A stretch of DNA of 7,249 bases from an uncultured Planctomycetaceae bacterium (GCA_947307005.1 CAMZHY010000179.1:1-7249); one strand, 5' to 3'; shown: positions 1 to 6,856, counted from the first letter of the stretch. Notes: generated by a model not told the origin, from the sequence alone. A program made the numbers and translations.

Positions 1-16
1 ATCGGAATAAAGAACG

Positions 17-42
17 AACTCGCACTACAAGCTGATCGAGTT
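17..42 (-). terminator. Weak hairpin just after the stop codon
   Basis: On the minus strand AACTCG (42-37) can pair with CGAGTT (22-17) across a 14-base loop, followed by CGTTCTTTATT. The stem is only 6 base pairs and the downstream T content is modest, so it is a poor intrinsic terminator. It starts only 8 bases beyond the stop codon. Confidence 0.25.
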
Positions 43-49
43 TTTGAGG

Positions 50-3000
50 TCAGACGTCAAGGTCGATGAAGTCGTCCTCGAAGAAGTCTGCGAACGCTTC
101 CGCGAGTAAGGCGTCGCTTTCGTCCGTAGCGCCGCTTTCAGACGCCGTCGTGTCGAACGATCCAACCGTCCATTCGGAAAGGGAACCATCCTCCGCGACG
201 GATTGGACGCGGAAATCGTAGACTGTGCCGAAGATCGCGTTGTTGATACTGGCGGTTTTGCCAATCGTCGTCAACGCGTACCATTCGGAACTGTCGCTCG
301 GCTTATACTGAGCGTTGTAACTCATCGCGTCGCCTTCCCAAGTCGCCGAAACGCGGCGTCTTGCGGAGGAGTAAGAGAAGAGAAGATTGGTCGGCGCGGC
401 AACCCCGTCCACCGTAACGGCGGAGAAGGAATTGATCGCGTAATCCGAGACGCCGTAGTTGTTGTACGCCGAAACGCGGAAACTGTATTCGCGGCCGGCG
501 ACAATCTTGGTCGCCGTGCGAGAAGCGACGTCGGCGCCGAGGTACTCGGAAACCTTCCACGTCTTGCCGCCGTCGACGCTGTACTCAACCATGAACCCTT
601 TTTCATCCGAAGAATTATCGGTCCAAGACATCGGAAGCGTCTGCTTGGCGGCGTTATACTCTCCAAAGACGAGGTTGGTCGGCGCGGCGGGAACGTAATT
701 CGAATCCGAAACGTCGTAGGGAGAACTGACGAGCCACGTGGAGTTGCCGGAGTCGTTGTACGCGGCGACGCGGAAGACGTACGTGCGACCGGGAACGACG
801 CTCGTCGCCAGTCGAGACGTGACATTTGCGTCGTAATTTCCAGCGAAGCACCACGAGCCGCCGTTATTGACGCTGTACTGAACCTTGTAGCCCGTTTCGT
901 TGTCGGCAACGTCCGTCCAAGACATCGCGAGCGTTCGAGTAACGGGATCGTAATCTCCAAATGTGAAATTCGTCGGAGCGGCAGGCGCTCCGTCCGCCGT
1001 CGGAACCGCGTAGGAACCGTAAGTCCACCCGGAAGAACCGAACGCGTTGAAAGAGCGGACGCGGAACTGATAGGTTTCGCCAACGCGCAATCCAGTCGCG
1101 GTACGGTAATTAACGTCTGCCGACGTCTGAGCGGAGGTTCGCCAGGTGGCGCCGCCGTCAAGACTGTACTCGATGCGGAACCCTGTTTCGTCGTTGGAAT
1201 TGTCCACCCAAGACATTTCTACAGTGCGGTTTTCCGCAGAGTAATTCGTGAAGACGATCTCGCCGGGTTCAGTCGGAACGCCGGAAGGAGCCGTATATTC
1301 TCCATAAGCCCAATCGGAGTAACTGCTTCCCTGGAACGCCGCGACGCGGAAATAATAGGTTCGACCGGGGGAAACTCTCGTCGCTGTACGGTGATTAACG
1401 TTGGCTTCCGTAACGCCCGCGCGATTCCATTTCTCACCGTCGTAGCTGTATTGAACGAGGAACCCGTCTTCGTTGTCGGAGTTATCCGCCCAAGACATTT
1501 CCAAGTTGCCGTTGGAATAATCGCCGAAGACGATATCGCCCGGTTTGGCAATGTCGGCGGTGGGAACGACGTAGGTCGTCGTCGCCCAGTCGGAATAACC
1601 GGCGGCGTTATACGCCGCGACGCGGAAGTAGTAAGTCTTGCCCGCGACAAGCCCCGTTGCCGTACGCGTCGTCACATTAGCTTCCGTCGAACCCGCGCCA
1701 AGCCAGTTCTCGTTATCGTAGCTGAACTGAATGACGAACTTGTCTTCGTTATTCGAGTTATCCGTCCACGACATTGTCGCGTTCACGCCGTTCGAGGTGA
1801 ACTCGACGTCAGAGAAGACGATATTGGACGGCGCGGCTGGGACTTCAACCGAGGTCGATTCCACCGTGTAGGACGCGACTTCGGAATAGTCGGAATCGCC
1901 ATAGAGACCAACGGCTGCGACGCGATAATAATAGGTTCTGCCGGGAACAAGACCGACGGCGGTGTAGGAAGCGACGTCGGCGTTCGTCGTCGCGACGGTG
2001 CGCCAGTTCGTTTGATCCGTGCTGTATTGGACGCGGAAGCCAACTTCGTCGTCGGAGTTGTCGTCCCACGAAACGAGGAGCGTTTTTGCGTCGGCGTCGT
2101 AGTCGCTAAAGACGACGTTAGACGGAGCCGCAGGAATTTCGGCGGGAACGTCGAAGGTCGTCGTCGCCCAGTCGGAGTATCCGTAGTCGTCAAACGCCGC
2201 GACGCGGAAGTAATAGGTCTTGCCAGGCGTCAACCCCTTCGCCACGCGCGTATTGGCATTGGCGGGAAGAGTCGCGGCGGAAATCCACGTTTCGTTGTCA
2301 AGACTGTATTGAACTTCATACCCTACCTCGTCGGTCGCGTTGTCGACCCAACTCATCGTCGCGCGATGCGTTTCGGCGTTGTAAGAATCGACGACGAAAT
2401 CGGTCGGAGCCTCAAGAGAGACGTCGGTCAGGAGTTCCACGATCGAGTAATCAGATTCGCCAGACTCGTTCCAAGCGGAAACGGCAAAGTAGTAAATGGC
2501 GTTCGTTTCGAGGTTCTGAACGGTGTACTCGTTGGAAATCGACGTCATCGTGGCGATCTTCTTCCAAGTCGCGCCCGTTCCGGACTGTTGATACACATTG
2601 TAGCCTTCCGCGCCCTCGGAAAGGGTCCAAGAGAGGTTGGCGCTCTTCGCCGGCTTGTTGAAGACGACGGTCAGGTTGGCGGGCGCGTCCGGAATCGGGG
2701 ATATGGTATAGGAGACGTACGTCGGTTCGGAGACGCCAGCGTCGTTGTAAGCGGAGATGGCGAAGGAGTAAGCGACGCCCTCTTCGAGGTCTGTAACGAC
2801 GTAGAACGTTTCGGAGTCGTCGGGGCGAACAACGACGTCCCACTCGCCGGTTTCGCTATTGAACGCTTCGACAATGTAACCCGTTGCATTGGGAACGGGG
2901 GACCAAGTAATCGCGATGGAATTGTTTCCGGCGTCGAGCGCGCCAAAGGCGGCGTCGGCGGGAGTTGAAGGCGCCAAAGTCGCTTCAAAGGATACGTCTT

Positions 3001-6000
3001 CCGTCGCGCCGACGCCAGCGGCGTTTACGGCGGCGACGCGGAACGCGTAACTCGTATTGGCGACGATTCCTGTGAGCGTATATGGCGAACTTGCAACCGA
3101 TTCCGCAAGCGTAGTCCATGCGCCGCCGTTCGTTTGTCCATAAACGACGTAGTGGTCGGCGTAGTCAAGAGCGGTCCATGCGAGTCGCGCGGTTCCGGCG
3201 TCGGAATCGTAGTTGGAGACGACAAGATTGAGCGCTCCGGAAGGAGGAACGAGCGTGTTAAGATCCGCCCTAACCGTCTTGGAAAGTTTAGTGACGGAAT
3301 CAACGGTCGTATAGGCGGAAACGCGATAGGAATAGGTCGCGTTTTCTTCGACGGTTGCGACGTAGCTCGTTTCCTTGACGAATCCAACGTTTTCCCAGAC
3401 GTTCGAATCATTGAGGATTTGAACCCTATAACCGGTCGCGTTTGGAGAAGCGGTCCATTTCAAGGTAGCTGTGGTTCCGCCGGTATACTCGGCAAAAGCG
3501 ACGTTCGTTGGCGCGGCGGGCGCGACGACCGTATTGAGATCGGTCGCGACGGCAGCGGAATACTTTGTCTCAGAACCGACGGTGGTGAAAGCGGATACGC
3601 GGTAGGAATAGGTCGCGTTTTCTTCGACAGTCGCGACATAACTCGTTTCCGTAACGGTTCCGACCGTCTCCCAAACGTCCGAGGCGTTAAGCGTCTCGAC
3701 AATGTAACCGGAAGCATTTTCCGAAGCGTTCCAAGTTAACGTCGCCGAGGTTCCATCCGTATATTCGGCAAAAGCGACGTTTGACGGCGCGGCGGGCGCG
3801 ACGATCGTATTGAGATTCGCTCTGACCGTTTTAGAGAACTTGGAAACCTCGTCGACAGTCGTGAAAGCGGAAACGCGATAAGAATAGGTCGCGTTTTCTT
3901 CGACGGTCGCGACGTAACTCGTTCCCGTAACGGTTCCAACGGTTTCCCATTTGTTTGAAGCGTTGAGCGCCTCGATCATGTACCCGGTCGCGTTTGGAGA
4001 AGCGGTCCATTTCAGGGTCGCGGAAGTTCCGCCCGTATACTCGTCAAACGCTACGTTTTTCGGCGCGGCAGGCGCGACGACCGTATTGAGATCGGCCGCG
4101 ACGGCTGCGGAATATTTAGTTTCAGAACCGACGGTCTTGAACGCGGAAACACGATAAGAATAAGTCGCGTTTTCTTCAACGGTCGCAGTGTAACTTGTTT
4201 CCGCGACGGTTCCGACGGTCTCCCAGACGTTCGACGCGTTGAGCGTTTGAACCCTATAAGCGGTCGCGTTCTCAGACGCAGTCCAAGTCAAAGTCGCGGA
4301 GGTTCCGCCTATATACTCGTCGAAGGCGACGTTCGTTGGCGCTTCGGGCGCGACGACCGTATTGAGCGTGACGGACGCGATCGGGGAGACGCCGTATTCG
4401 TTTATCGCCGCAACTCCAAAATTGTAGAGCTGGTTATCGACGAGACTAACGACGGAGGAAAGAGCGTCGAAGGACGTCGTATCTACCGTCGCAATGACAG
4501 TCGAATCGCCGCCGTCGATTGCATAGACGTAATAGGCGAAGACGTCGCTCGAAGTCGACGCGGTCCAACTCAAGACGGGCGCCTTGTTCGATTCGACATA
4601 GTCTGAAATCGTGACGTTCGTCGGCGCGGCGGGAACTCCGCCTTGGAATTCGTAGGCGCCCGCGTCGATCGTTCCGGAGAAACGATCATTGCCCGCAAGG
4701 TCGACGGTTAACGCGTCGCCATGGATATCAAGCGCCTTAGAGGCGTCGCCGATATTCAAGGCCTCGGAACCGCTAACGAGGGAGTAATCGCCGTTTTCGG
4801 CGTCGGTAAAGAGCGCGCCGCCCGAATAAACCTTCGCATTCGAAATACCGGACGCGTCGACAAGGCTGCCGGGCGCGGAGTTAATCCCGAAGAGCGGCGA
4901 AGAAGCGTTGCCTACAATAATCGAGTTGGCGACGGCAACCGCATTGGAATTGGTTCCCGCGTAATAAACGGCGGCGCCAGAAGACGTGTTGTCGGCAATC
5001 GTTACGTTATAAAGCGCGGCGGTTCCGTCCTCAGCGATGTAAATGGCGCCGTTGCCAGAGCCGATGCTGCCGACTATAACCGAGTTCGAGACGATCATCG
5101 ACTTGGCGGTCGCAACGCTTGCGGAAGAGACTGCAAGCGTCTCGGAGTCGAGTTCCGCTCGGGAAATATTCGTATCGAACGGCTGACCGGGAAGACTGGA
5201 GAGCGGCTCGGACGAGTTAGAGATCGTACTGATAAAGAGCGTTTGCGACGGATCGACGTTGATATGGCTTCTCGACGGATCGCGTTCAATAGGCTCGCTG
5301 TACATTCGCGTAAGGCACGGACTTTTCCAGTCTGTGCTGTTCTGGTAGACGGTCGCGCTTACAGGCTTCGACGGATCAATCGCTTCAATCGTAATCACAT
5401 CCAAAAGGAGCGCTTCTTCGTATCCGAAGTTAGCTCCTTGAGTGTAAGACACGGCAAAGAGGTAGTCGCCGCCAATATTCTTGTGGGTAAACGCGGATCT
5501 TGTGAGATCAGTATTATCGGTAAATCCAGTTATGGTCGCATTTTCAAGATGCAACCGATACTCGACTCCCATGATGGAGTAATCACCGGCGTCCCAAGTT
5601 TTGTCGGCATAGTCGATCCAGTCAAAGTCTTGAAGCCAAACTTGGACGGTCAAGCTGTCGCTGACGTCTACGACCGTAGGCGAGGGCAGACCGTCGTCGC
5701 AGGCGTATCCGGTCGGGCGCCGCGCCGTTCCATGCAGGTATTCGCTTTTAGCGTCTCCCAAAGTCATGTTGGAGAGAATCGCGGCGAGGGTGACGGACGT
5801 TTGTTCCGCGAGAGAGACTTGGAAAGTTGTAGATGCGGAACTGGAACCGTCGGTTGCGGTTACGGTCACGGCGATAGGAGAGTAATCGTCCTCGCCGTAG
5901 TACGCGTCGTCGCCGATGAACGAGAAGGAAAGGATTCCAGAACCGCTCAGTTTCGGAGCAGATGCGAGAATGGAACTCGTTGAATCGGCGATTGCGACAG

Positions 6001-6763
6001 AATAGGTCCAGTTTCCAGAGTTGACGTATTGGGTCAGATCGACATTGAGCGTCGTCCCTTTGGAACCGACTTGGTCAGGAATGACCGACCATTCGGGACC
6101 GTCGGTGGAGGGCCAAGAAAAATCACCGTCGTAAATTGCGACGCCATCTCCTGAATTATAGGAGTCCGTTATAACGGAGTCTTGAACGTACAACGCGCCG
6201 CTATTGGCGATTGCGCCGCCCGAGTGGGACGCCGTGTTGTTTGAGAGCGTTACGCCAATGAGAGTCAGATCGCCGGCGTTGGCGATCGCCCCGCCGTAGT
6301 CGGCGTTACCATTGACGATCGTGATTCCCTGAAGCGTAACGTCGCCGTTCTTGATAGAGAACGCGCGCGCGAGCGAGTTGGCGTCGATCGTGACGTCGCC
6401 GCCGACGGCTTCGATGGCGATGGCGCCGCTTGTGGAAGAATCGACGTCGATCGTGATTTCGTCCGACGAAGACGCGAACTGCAACGTCGCGGGACTGATC
6501 TGGATCACGTCGTCCTCCGGGGTGGCGGCGGCGTTTGCAATCGCCTGCTTGAGCGAGTCGATCGAAACGACGTCGGAGAGGCTGATAATATTTGCGGTTT
6601 CAGAGACTGCGGACGAGGCCGTTCCCAAGACTCCGACAGCGAGGAGTTGGCGTTCTTCGAGCGCTTCCGTCATGAGGCGACGCGGTTTCAAAGGAGAACT
6701 GACGCTAACGCGGCGTTTCGCCTGATTCTTGGACCGCTGACCTCTGTTGTTAAAGAACATCAT
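50..6763 (-). CDS. Giant LEPR-XLL-type surface protein with beta-helix and 16 FN3 modules
   Basis: Complete 2237-residue protein, ATG at 6763, stop TGA at 50-52. The order is: basic N-terminus with LEERQLL (residues 36-42); beta-helix repeats rich in GGAIAN and NNTA motifs (about 62-212); an Ig/cadherin-like domain (about 222-318); an unrecognised domain (about 322-515); more beta-helix ending in TIDAGAYEF (546-708), the usual end of the choice-of-anchor Q family; sixteen FN3 modules of 86-100 residues (709-2206); and a 31-residue acidic tail. No enzyme motif is visible, and there are only three cysteines (355, 483, 1972). The leader and repeats imply export, and FN3 arrays commonly act as stalks or binding modules. 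Adhesin, matrix or polysaccharide-binding function is inferred. The start is supported by GAAGGAG six bases upstream; ATG at 6760 is an equally plausible start. No other gene lies in the window, so operon context is unknown. Confidence 0.95.
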   Translation of the reverse strand: MMFFNNRGQRSKNQAKRRVSVSSPLKPRRLMTEALEERQLLAVGVLGTASSAVSETANIISLSDVVSIDSLKQAIANAAATPEDDVIQISPATLQFASSSDEITIDVDSSTSGAIAIEAVGGDVTIDANSLARAFSIKNGDVTLQGITIVNGNADYGGAIANAGDLTLIGVTLSNNTASHSGGAIANSGALYVQDSVITDSYNSGDGVAIYDGDFSWPSTDGPEWSVIPDQVGSKGTTLNVDLTQYVNSGNWTYSVAIADSTSSILASAPKLSGSGILSFSFIGDDAYYGEDDYSPIAVTVTATDGSSSASTTFQVSLAEQTSVTLAAILSNMTLGDAKSEYLHGTARRPTGYACDDGLPSPTVVDVSDSLTVQVWLQDFDWIDYADKTWDAGDYSIMGVEYRLHLENATITGFTDNTDLTRSAFTHKNIGGDYLFAVSYTQGANFGYEEALLLDVITIEAIDPSKPVSATVYQNSTDWKSPCLTRMYSEPIERDPSRSHINVDPSQTLFISTISNSSEPLSSLPGQPFDTNISRAELDSETLAVSSASVATAKSMIVSNSVIVGSIGSGNGAIYIAEDGTAALYNVTIADNTSSGAAVYYAGTNSNAVAVANSIIVGNASSPLFGINSAPGSLVDASGISNAKVYSGGALFTDAENGDYSLVSGSEALNIGDASKALDIHGDALTVDLAGNDRFSGTIDAGAYEFQGGVPAAPTNVTISDYVESNKAPVLSWTASTSSDVFAYYVYAIDGGDSTVIATVDTTSFDALSSVVSLVDNQLYNFGVAAINEYGVSPIASVTLNTVVAPEAPTNVAFDEYIGGTSATLTWTASENATAYRVQTLNASNVWETVGTVAETSYTATVEENATYSYRVSAFKTVGSETKYSAAVAADLNTVVAPAAPKNVAFDEYTGGTSATLKWTASPNATGYMIEALNASNKWETVGTVTGTSYVATVEENATYSYRVSAFTTVDEVSKFSKTVRANLNTIVAPAAPSNVAFAEYTDGTSATLTWNASENASGYIVETLNASDVWETVGTVTETSYVATVEENATYSYRVSAFTTVGSETKYSAAVATDLNTVVAPAAPTNVAFAEYTGGTTATLKWTASPNATGYRVQILNDSNVWENVGFVKETSYVATVEENATYSYRVSAYTTVDSVTKLSKTVRADLNTLVPPSGALNLVVSNYDSDAGTARLAWTALDYADHYVVYGQTNGGAWTTLAESVASSPYTLTGIVANTSYAFRVAAVNAAGVGATEDVSFEATLAPSTPADAAFGALDAGNNSIAITWSPVPNATGYIVEAFNSETGEWDVVVRPDDSETFYVVTDLEEGVAYSFAISAYNDAGVSEPTYVSYTISPIPDAPANLTVVFNKPAKSANLSWTLSEGAEGYNVYQQSGTGATWKKIATMTSISNEYTVQNLETNAIYYFAVSAWNESGESDYSIVELLTDVSLEAPTDFVVDSYNAETHRATMSWVDNATDEVGYEVQYSLDNETWISAATLPANANTRVAKGLTPGKTYYFRVAAFDDYGYSDWATTTFDVPAEIPAAPSNVVFSDYDADAKTLLVSWDDNSDDEVGFRVQYSTDQTNWRTVATTNADVASYTAVGLVPGRTYYYRVAAVGLYGDSDYSEVASYTVESTSVEVPAAPSNIVFSDVEFTSNGVNATMSWTDNSNNEDKFVIQFSYDNENWLGAGSTEANVTTRTATGLVAGKTYYFRVAAYNAAGYSDWATTTYVVPTADIAKPGDIVFGDYSNGNLEMSWADNSDNEDGFLVQYSYDGEKWNRAGVTEANVNHRTATRVSPGRTYYFRVAAFQGSSYSDWAYGEYTAPSGVPTEPGEIVFTNYSAENRTVEMSWVDNSNDETGFRIEYSLDGGATWRTSAQTSADVNYRTATGLRVGETYQFRVRSFNAFGSSGWTYGSYAVPTADGAPAAPTNFTFGDYDPVTRTLAMSWTDVADNETGYKVQYSVNNGGSWCFAGNYDANVTSRLATSVVPGRTYVFRVAAYNDSGNSTWLVSSPYDVSDSNYVPAAPTNLVFGEYNAAKQTLPMSWTDNSSDEKGFMVEYSVDGGKTWKVSEYLGADVASRTATKIVAGREYSFRVSAYNNYGVSDYAINSFSAVTVDGVAAPTNLLFSYSSARRRVSATWEGDAMSYNAQYKPSDSSEWYALTTIGKTASINNAIFGTVYDFRVQSVAEDGSLSEWTVGSFDTTASESGATDESDALLAEAFADFFEDDFIDLDV
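53..145 (-). other. Acidic C-terminal tail (residues 2207-2237)
   Basis: After the last FN3 module the protein ends in 31 residues rich in Asp/Glu and Phe, including ALLAEAFADFFEDDF, then IDLDV and the stop. It has no LPXTG, no PEP-CTERM-like motif followed by a transmembrane segment and Arg cluster, and no dockerin calcium loops. The alternating hydrophobic and acidic pattern could form an amphipathic helix. A sorting, anchoring or chaperone-binding role is possible but only inferred. Confidence 0.5.
146..403 (-). other. FN3 module 16, terminal and divergent (residues 2121-2206)
   Basis: Opens VAAPTNLLFSYSSARRR, then SATWEGDAMSYNAQYKPSDSS, and VYDFRVQSVAEDGSLSEW. It keeps the AAPTN start, the Trp of strand B and the Y.FRV strand. 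It has lost the DNSxDExGF signature, as is usual for a capping module at the end of an array. Confidence 0.7.
404..2419 (-). repeat. FN3 modules 9-15: second repeat family (residues 1449-2120)
   Basis: Seven modules share SW.DNSxDExGFxVQYS, ADVxxRTATGLVxGxTYYFRVAA and a closing SDW or similar. The strand-B Trp sits at residues 1472, 1566, 1666, 1758, 1852, 1949 and 2047, so the period is 92-100 residues, less regular than modules 2-5. The D.N..E.GF.V..S signature is common in bacterial FN3 arrays. Module 14 contains Cys1972 (SWCFAGN), the only cysteine in the whole FN3 array. Confidence 0.85.
2420..3247 (-). other. FN3 modules 6-8 (residues 1173-1448)
   Basis: Three divergent modules link the two repeat families: PPSGALNLVVSNYDSDAG to ATLAP (1173-1263), STPADAAFGALDAGNN to SYTISPI (about 1266-1356), and PDAPANLTVVFNKPAKS to ELLTDV (about 1357-1448). 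Each has the strand-B Trp (AWTALD, ITWSPV, LSWTLS) and the Y.F.V.A.N motif (YAFRVAAVNAAG, YSFAISAYNDAG, YYFAVSAWNESG). No special ligand motif such as RGD is present. Confidence 0.8.
3248..4351 (-). repeat. FN3 modules 2-5: four tandem 276-bp repeats
   Basis: Four modules of exactly 92 residues (805-896, 897-988, 989-1080, 1081-1172) share APxAPxNVAFxEYxxGT, W.ASxNA, SYxATVEENATYSYRVSA and LNTxV. The antisense string gttttcttc recurs at 3341, 3617, 3893 and 4169, exactly 276 bases apart. Modules 2 and 4 share LTW.ASENA and GSETKYSAAVA. Modules 3 and 5 share LKWTASPNATGY and SKTVRA. The array therefore looks like a duplicated pair of 552 bp. Many differences between copies at DNA level are synonymous, so the copies are not brand-new. 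Confidence 0.9.
4352..4639 (-). other. FN3 module 1 (residues 709-804)
   Basis: Opens with VPAAPTNVTISDY, followed by LSWTAS (strand B Trp), YYVYAIDGG, and LYNFGVAAINEYGVSP, the FN3 pattern of Tyr-x-Phe-x-Val-x-Ala-x-Asn. It is more divergent than the four modules that follow and forms the bridge between the beta-helix and the array. Confidence 0.8.
4640..5128 (-). other. Beta-helix segment 2 with choice-of-anchor Q end (residues 546-708)
   Basis: Beta-helix-like strands return: MIVSNSVIVGSIGSGNGAIYI, AALYNVTIADNTSSGAAVYYAG and VAVANSIIVGNASS. They are followed by the closing pattern of the choice-of-anchor Q family: a Y/F-rich loop (LFTDAENGDYSLVSGSEALNIGD), a DLAGNDRFSGTIDAGAYEF stretch and the junction to the first FN3 module at PAAPTNV. 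In this family the D.dG..R......DiGAyE ending is the diagnostic part. It marks the C-terminal cap of the helix rather than a catalytic site. Confidence 0.75.
5129..6127 (-). other. Insertion between beta-helix halves: Ig/cadherin-like plus unknown domain (residues 213-545)
   Basis: Residues 222-318 run from VIPDQVGSKGTTLNVDLTQY to VTVTATDGSSSASTTFQVSL. This resembles cadherin-like or putative Ig domains of bacterial surface proteins: a PDQ opening, dL.yv strand, and a final tVtAtDg...s..F.v strand. Residues 322-515 are not recognised. They contain VSDSLTVQVWLQDFDW, GVEYRLHLENATITGF and DYLFAVSYTQG, a beta-rich pattern faintly like cohesin-type beta-sandwiches. Two of the protein's three cysteines (355 and 483) fall near its edges. 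A low-complexity linker (about 516-545) leads back to beta-helix sequence. The Ig-like call is moderate; the second domain is left unnamed. Confidence 0.55.
6128..6580 (-). other. Parallel beta-helix segment 1 (residues about 62-212)
   Basis: Short repeats alternate hydrophobic strands with Gly/Asn turns: VTIDANS, VTLQGITIVNGNADYGGAIAN, LTLIGVTLSNNTASHSGGAIAN, LYVQDSVITDS. This is the typical pattern of right-handed parallel beta-helix (pectate-lyase-like) surface proteins. Residues 62-100 (DVVSIDSLKQAIANAA, DDVIQISPATLQF) resemble the N-terminal cap common in this family, where an expected-value line leads into the helix. No catalytic carboxylate cluster of a polysaccharide lyase could be assigned. 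The segment stops at about residue 212 and seems to resume at about 546. Confidence 0.75.
6629..6763 (-). other. N-terminal leader with LEPR-XLL-like motif (residues 1-45)
   Basis: The first 30 residues are polar and strongly basic, with Arg/Lys clusters at 7-18 and 26-29. Next come MTEALEERQLLAVGVLG and a short, mildly hydrophobic stretch. LEERQLL fits the LExRxLL pattern that defines the planctomycete LEPR-XLL N-terminal motif, found in large extracellular proteins. There is no long hydrophobic core of a standard Sec signal peptide. An export role is inferred from the family. Internal Met31 (codon ending at 6671) lacks a Shine-Dalgarno sequence and is not a likely start. Confidence 0.75.
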
Positions 6764-6769
6764 GCTAAA

Positions 6770-6776
6770 CTCCTTC
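6770..6776 (-). promoter_or_regulatory. Ribosome binding site GAAGGAG
   Basis: Read on the minus strand, GAAGGAG is followed by TTTAGC and then ATGATG. The spacing is 6 bases to the ATG at 6763 and 9 bases to the ATG at 6760, both within the normal range. This strong Shine-Dalgarno match fixes the gene start here and rules out the internal Met31. Confidence 0.85.
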
Positions 6777-6799
6777 TTTAATGCTTATCCGTCGGAACG

Positions 6800-6821
6800 C
6801 GCTCGCCAACCGAGCGTTTTT
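6800..6821 (+). terminator. Hairpin plus T5, intrinsic-terminator-like on the plus strand
   Basis: CGCTCG (6800-6805), a 5-base loop, CGAGCG (6811-6816) and then TTTTT (6817-6821). The stem is short but GC-rich. It would stop plus-strand (antisense) transcription just upstream of the giant gene, although no plus-strand gene is visible to be terminated. On the minus strand the same hairpin has no T-run and would sit in the 5' UTR, 23 bases before the Shine-Dalgarno sequence. Confidence 0.3.
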
Positions 6822-6856
6822 ACGACCAATCGCGCAATCTCGCGCTGTTGTTATCC

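Noticed and set aside
62..145. Dockerin or PEP-CTERM anchor at the C-terminus
   Set aside because: The tail lacks paired calcium-binding loops of dockerin and lacks a hydrophobic segment followed by a basic cluster; it is simply acidic.
203..2968. 921-residue plus-strand reading frame as a gene
   Set aside because: It is the codon-aligned antisense of the FN3 array. Its product is Arg/Val-rich with periodic fragments and no recognisable domain. The minus-strand frame has clear FN3 domains, a leader and a ribosome binding site.
3248..4351. CRISPR array or mobile repeat
   Set aside because: The 276-bp periodicity is in frame with the coding sequence and corresponds exactly to 92-residue FN3 modules; there are no short repeats with unique spacers.
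4721..5983. 420-residue plus-strand reading frame as a gene
   Set aside because: It lies antisense to the beta-helix and inserted domains in the same aligned frame. The product is Arg/Gly/Val-rich with no recognisable fold, and is explained by codon bias.
6128..6580. Active pectate lyase or other polysaccharide lyase
   Set aside because: Only the solenoid pattern is visible. No catalytic or calcium-binding residue cluster could be assigned, and choice-of-anchor Q helices are generally non-catalytic surface modules.
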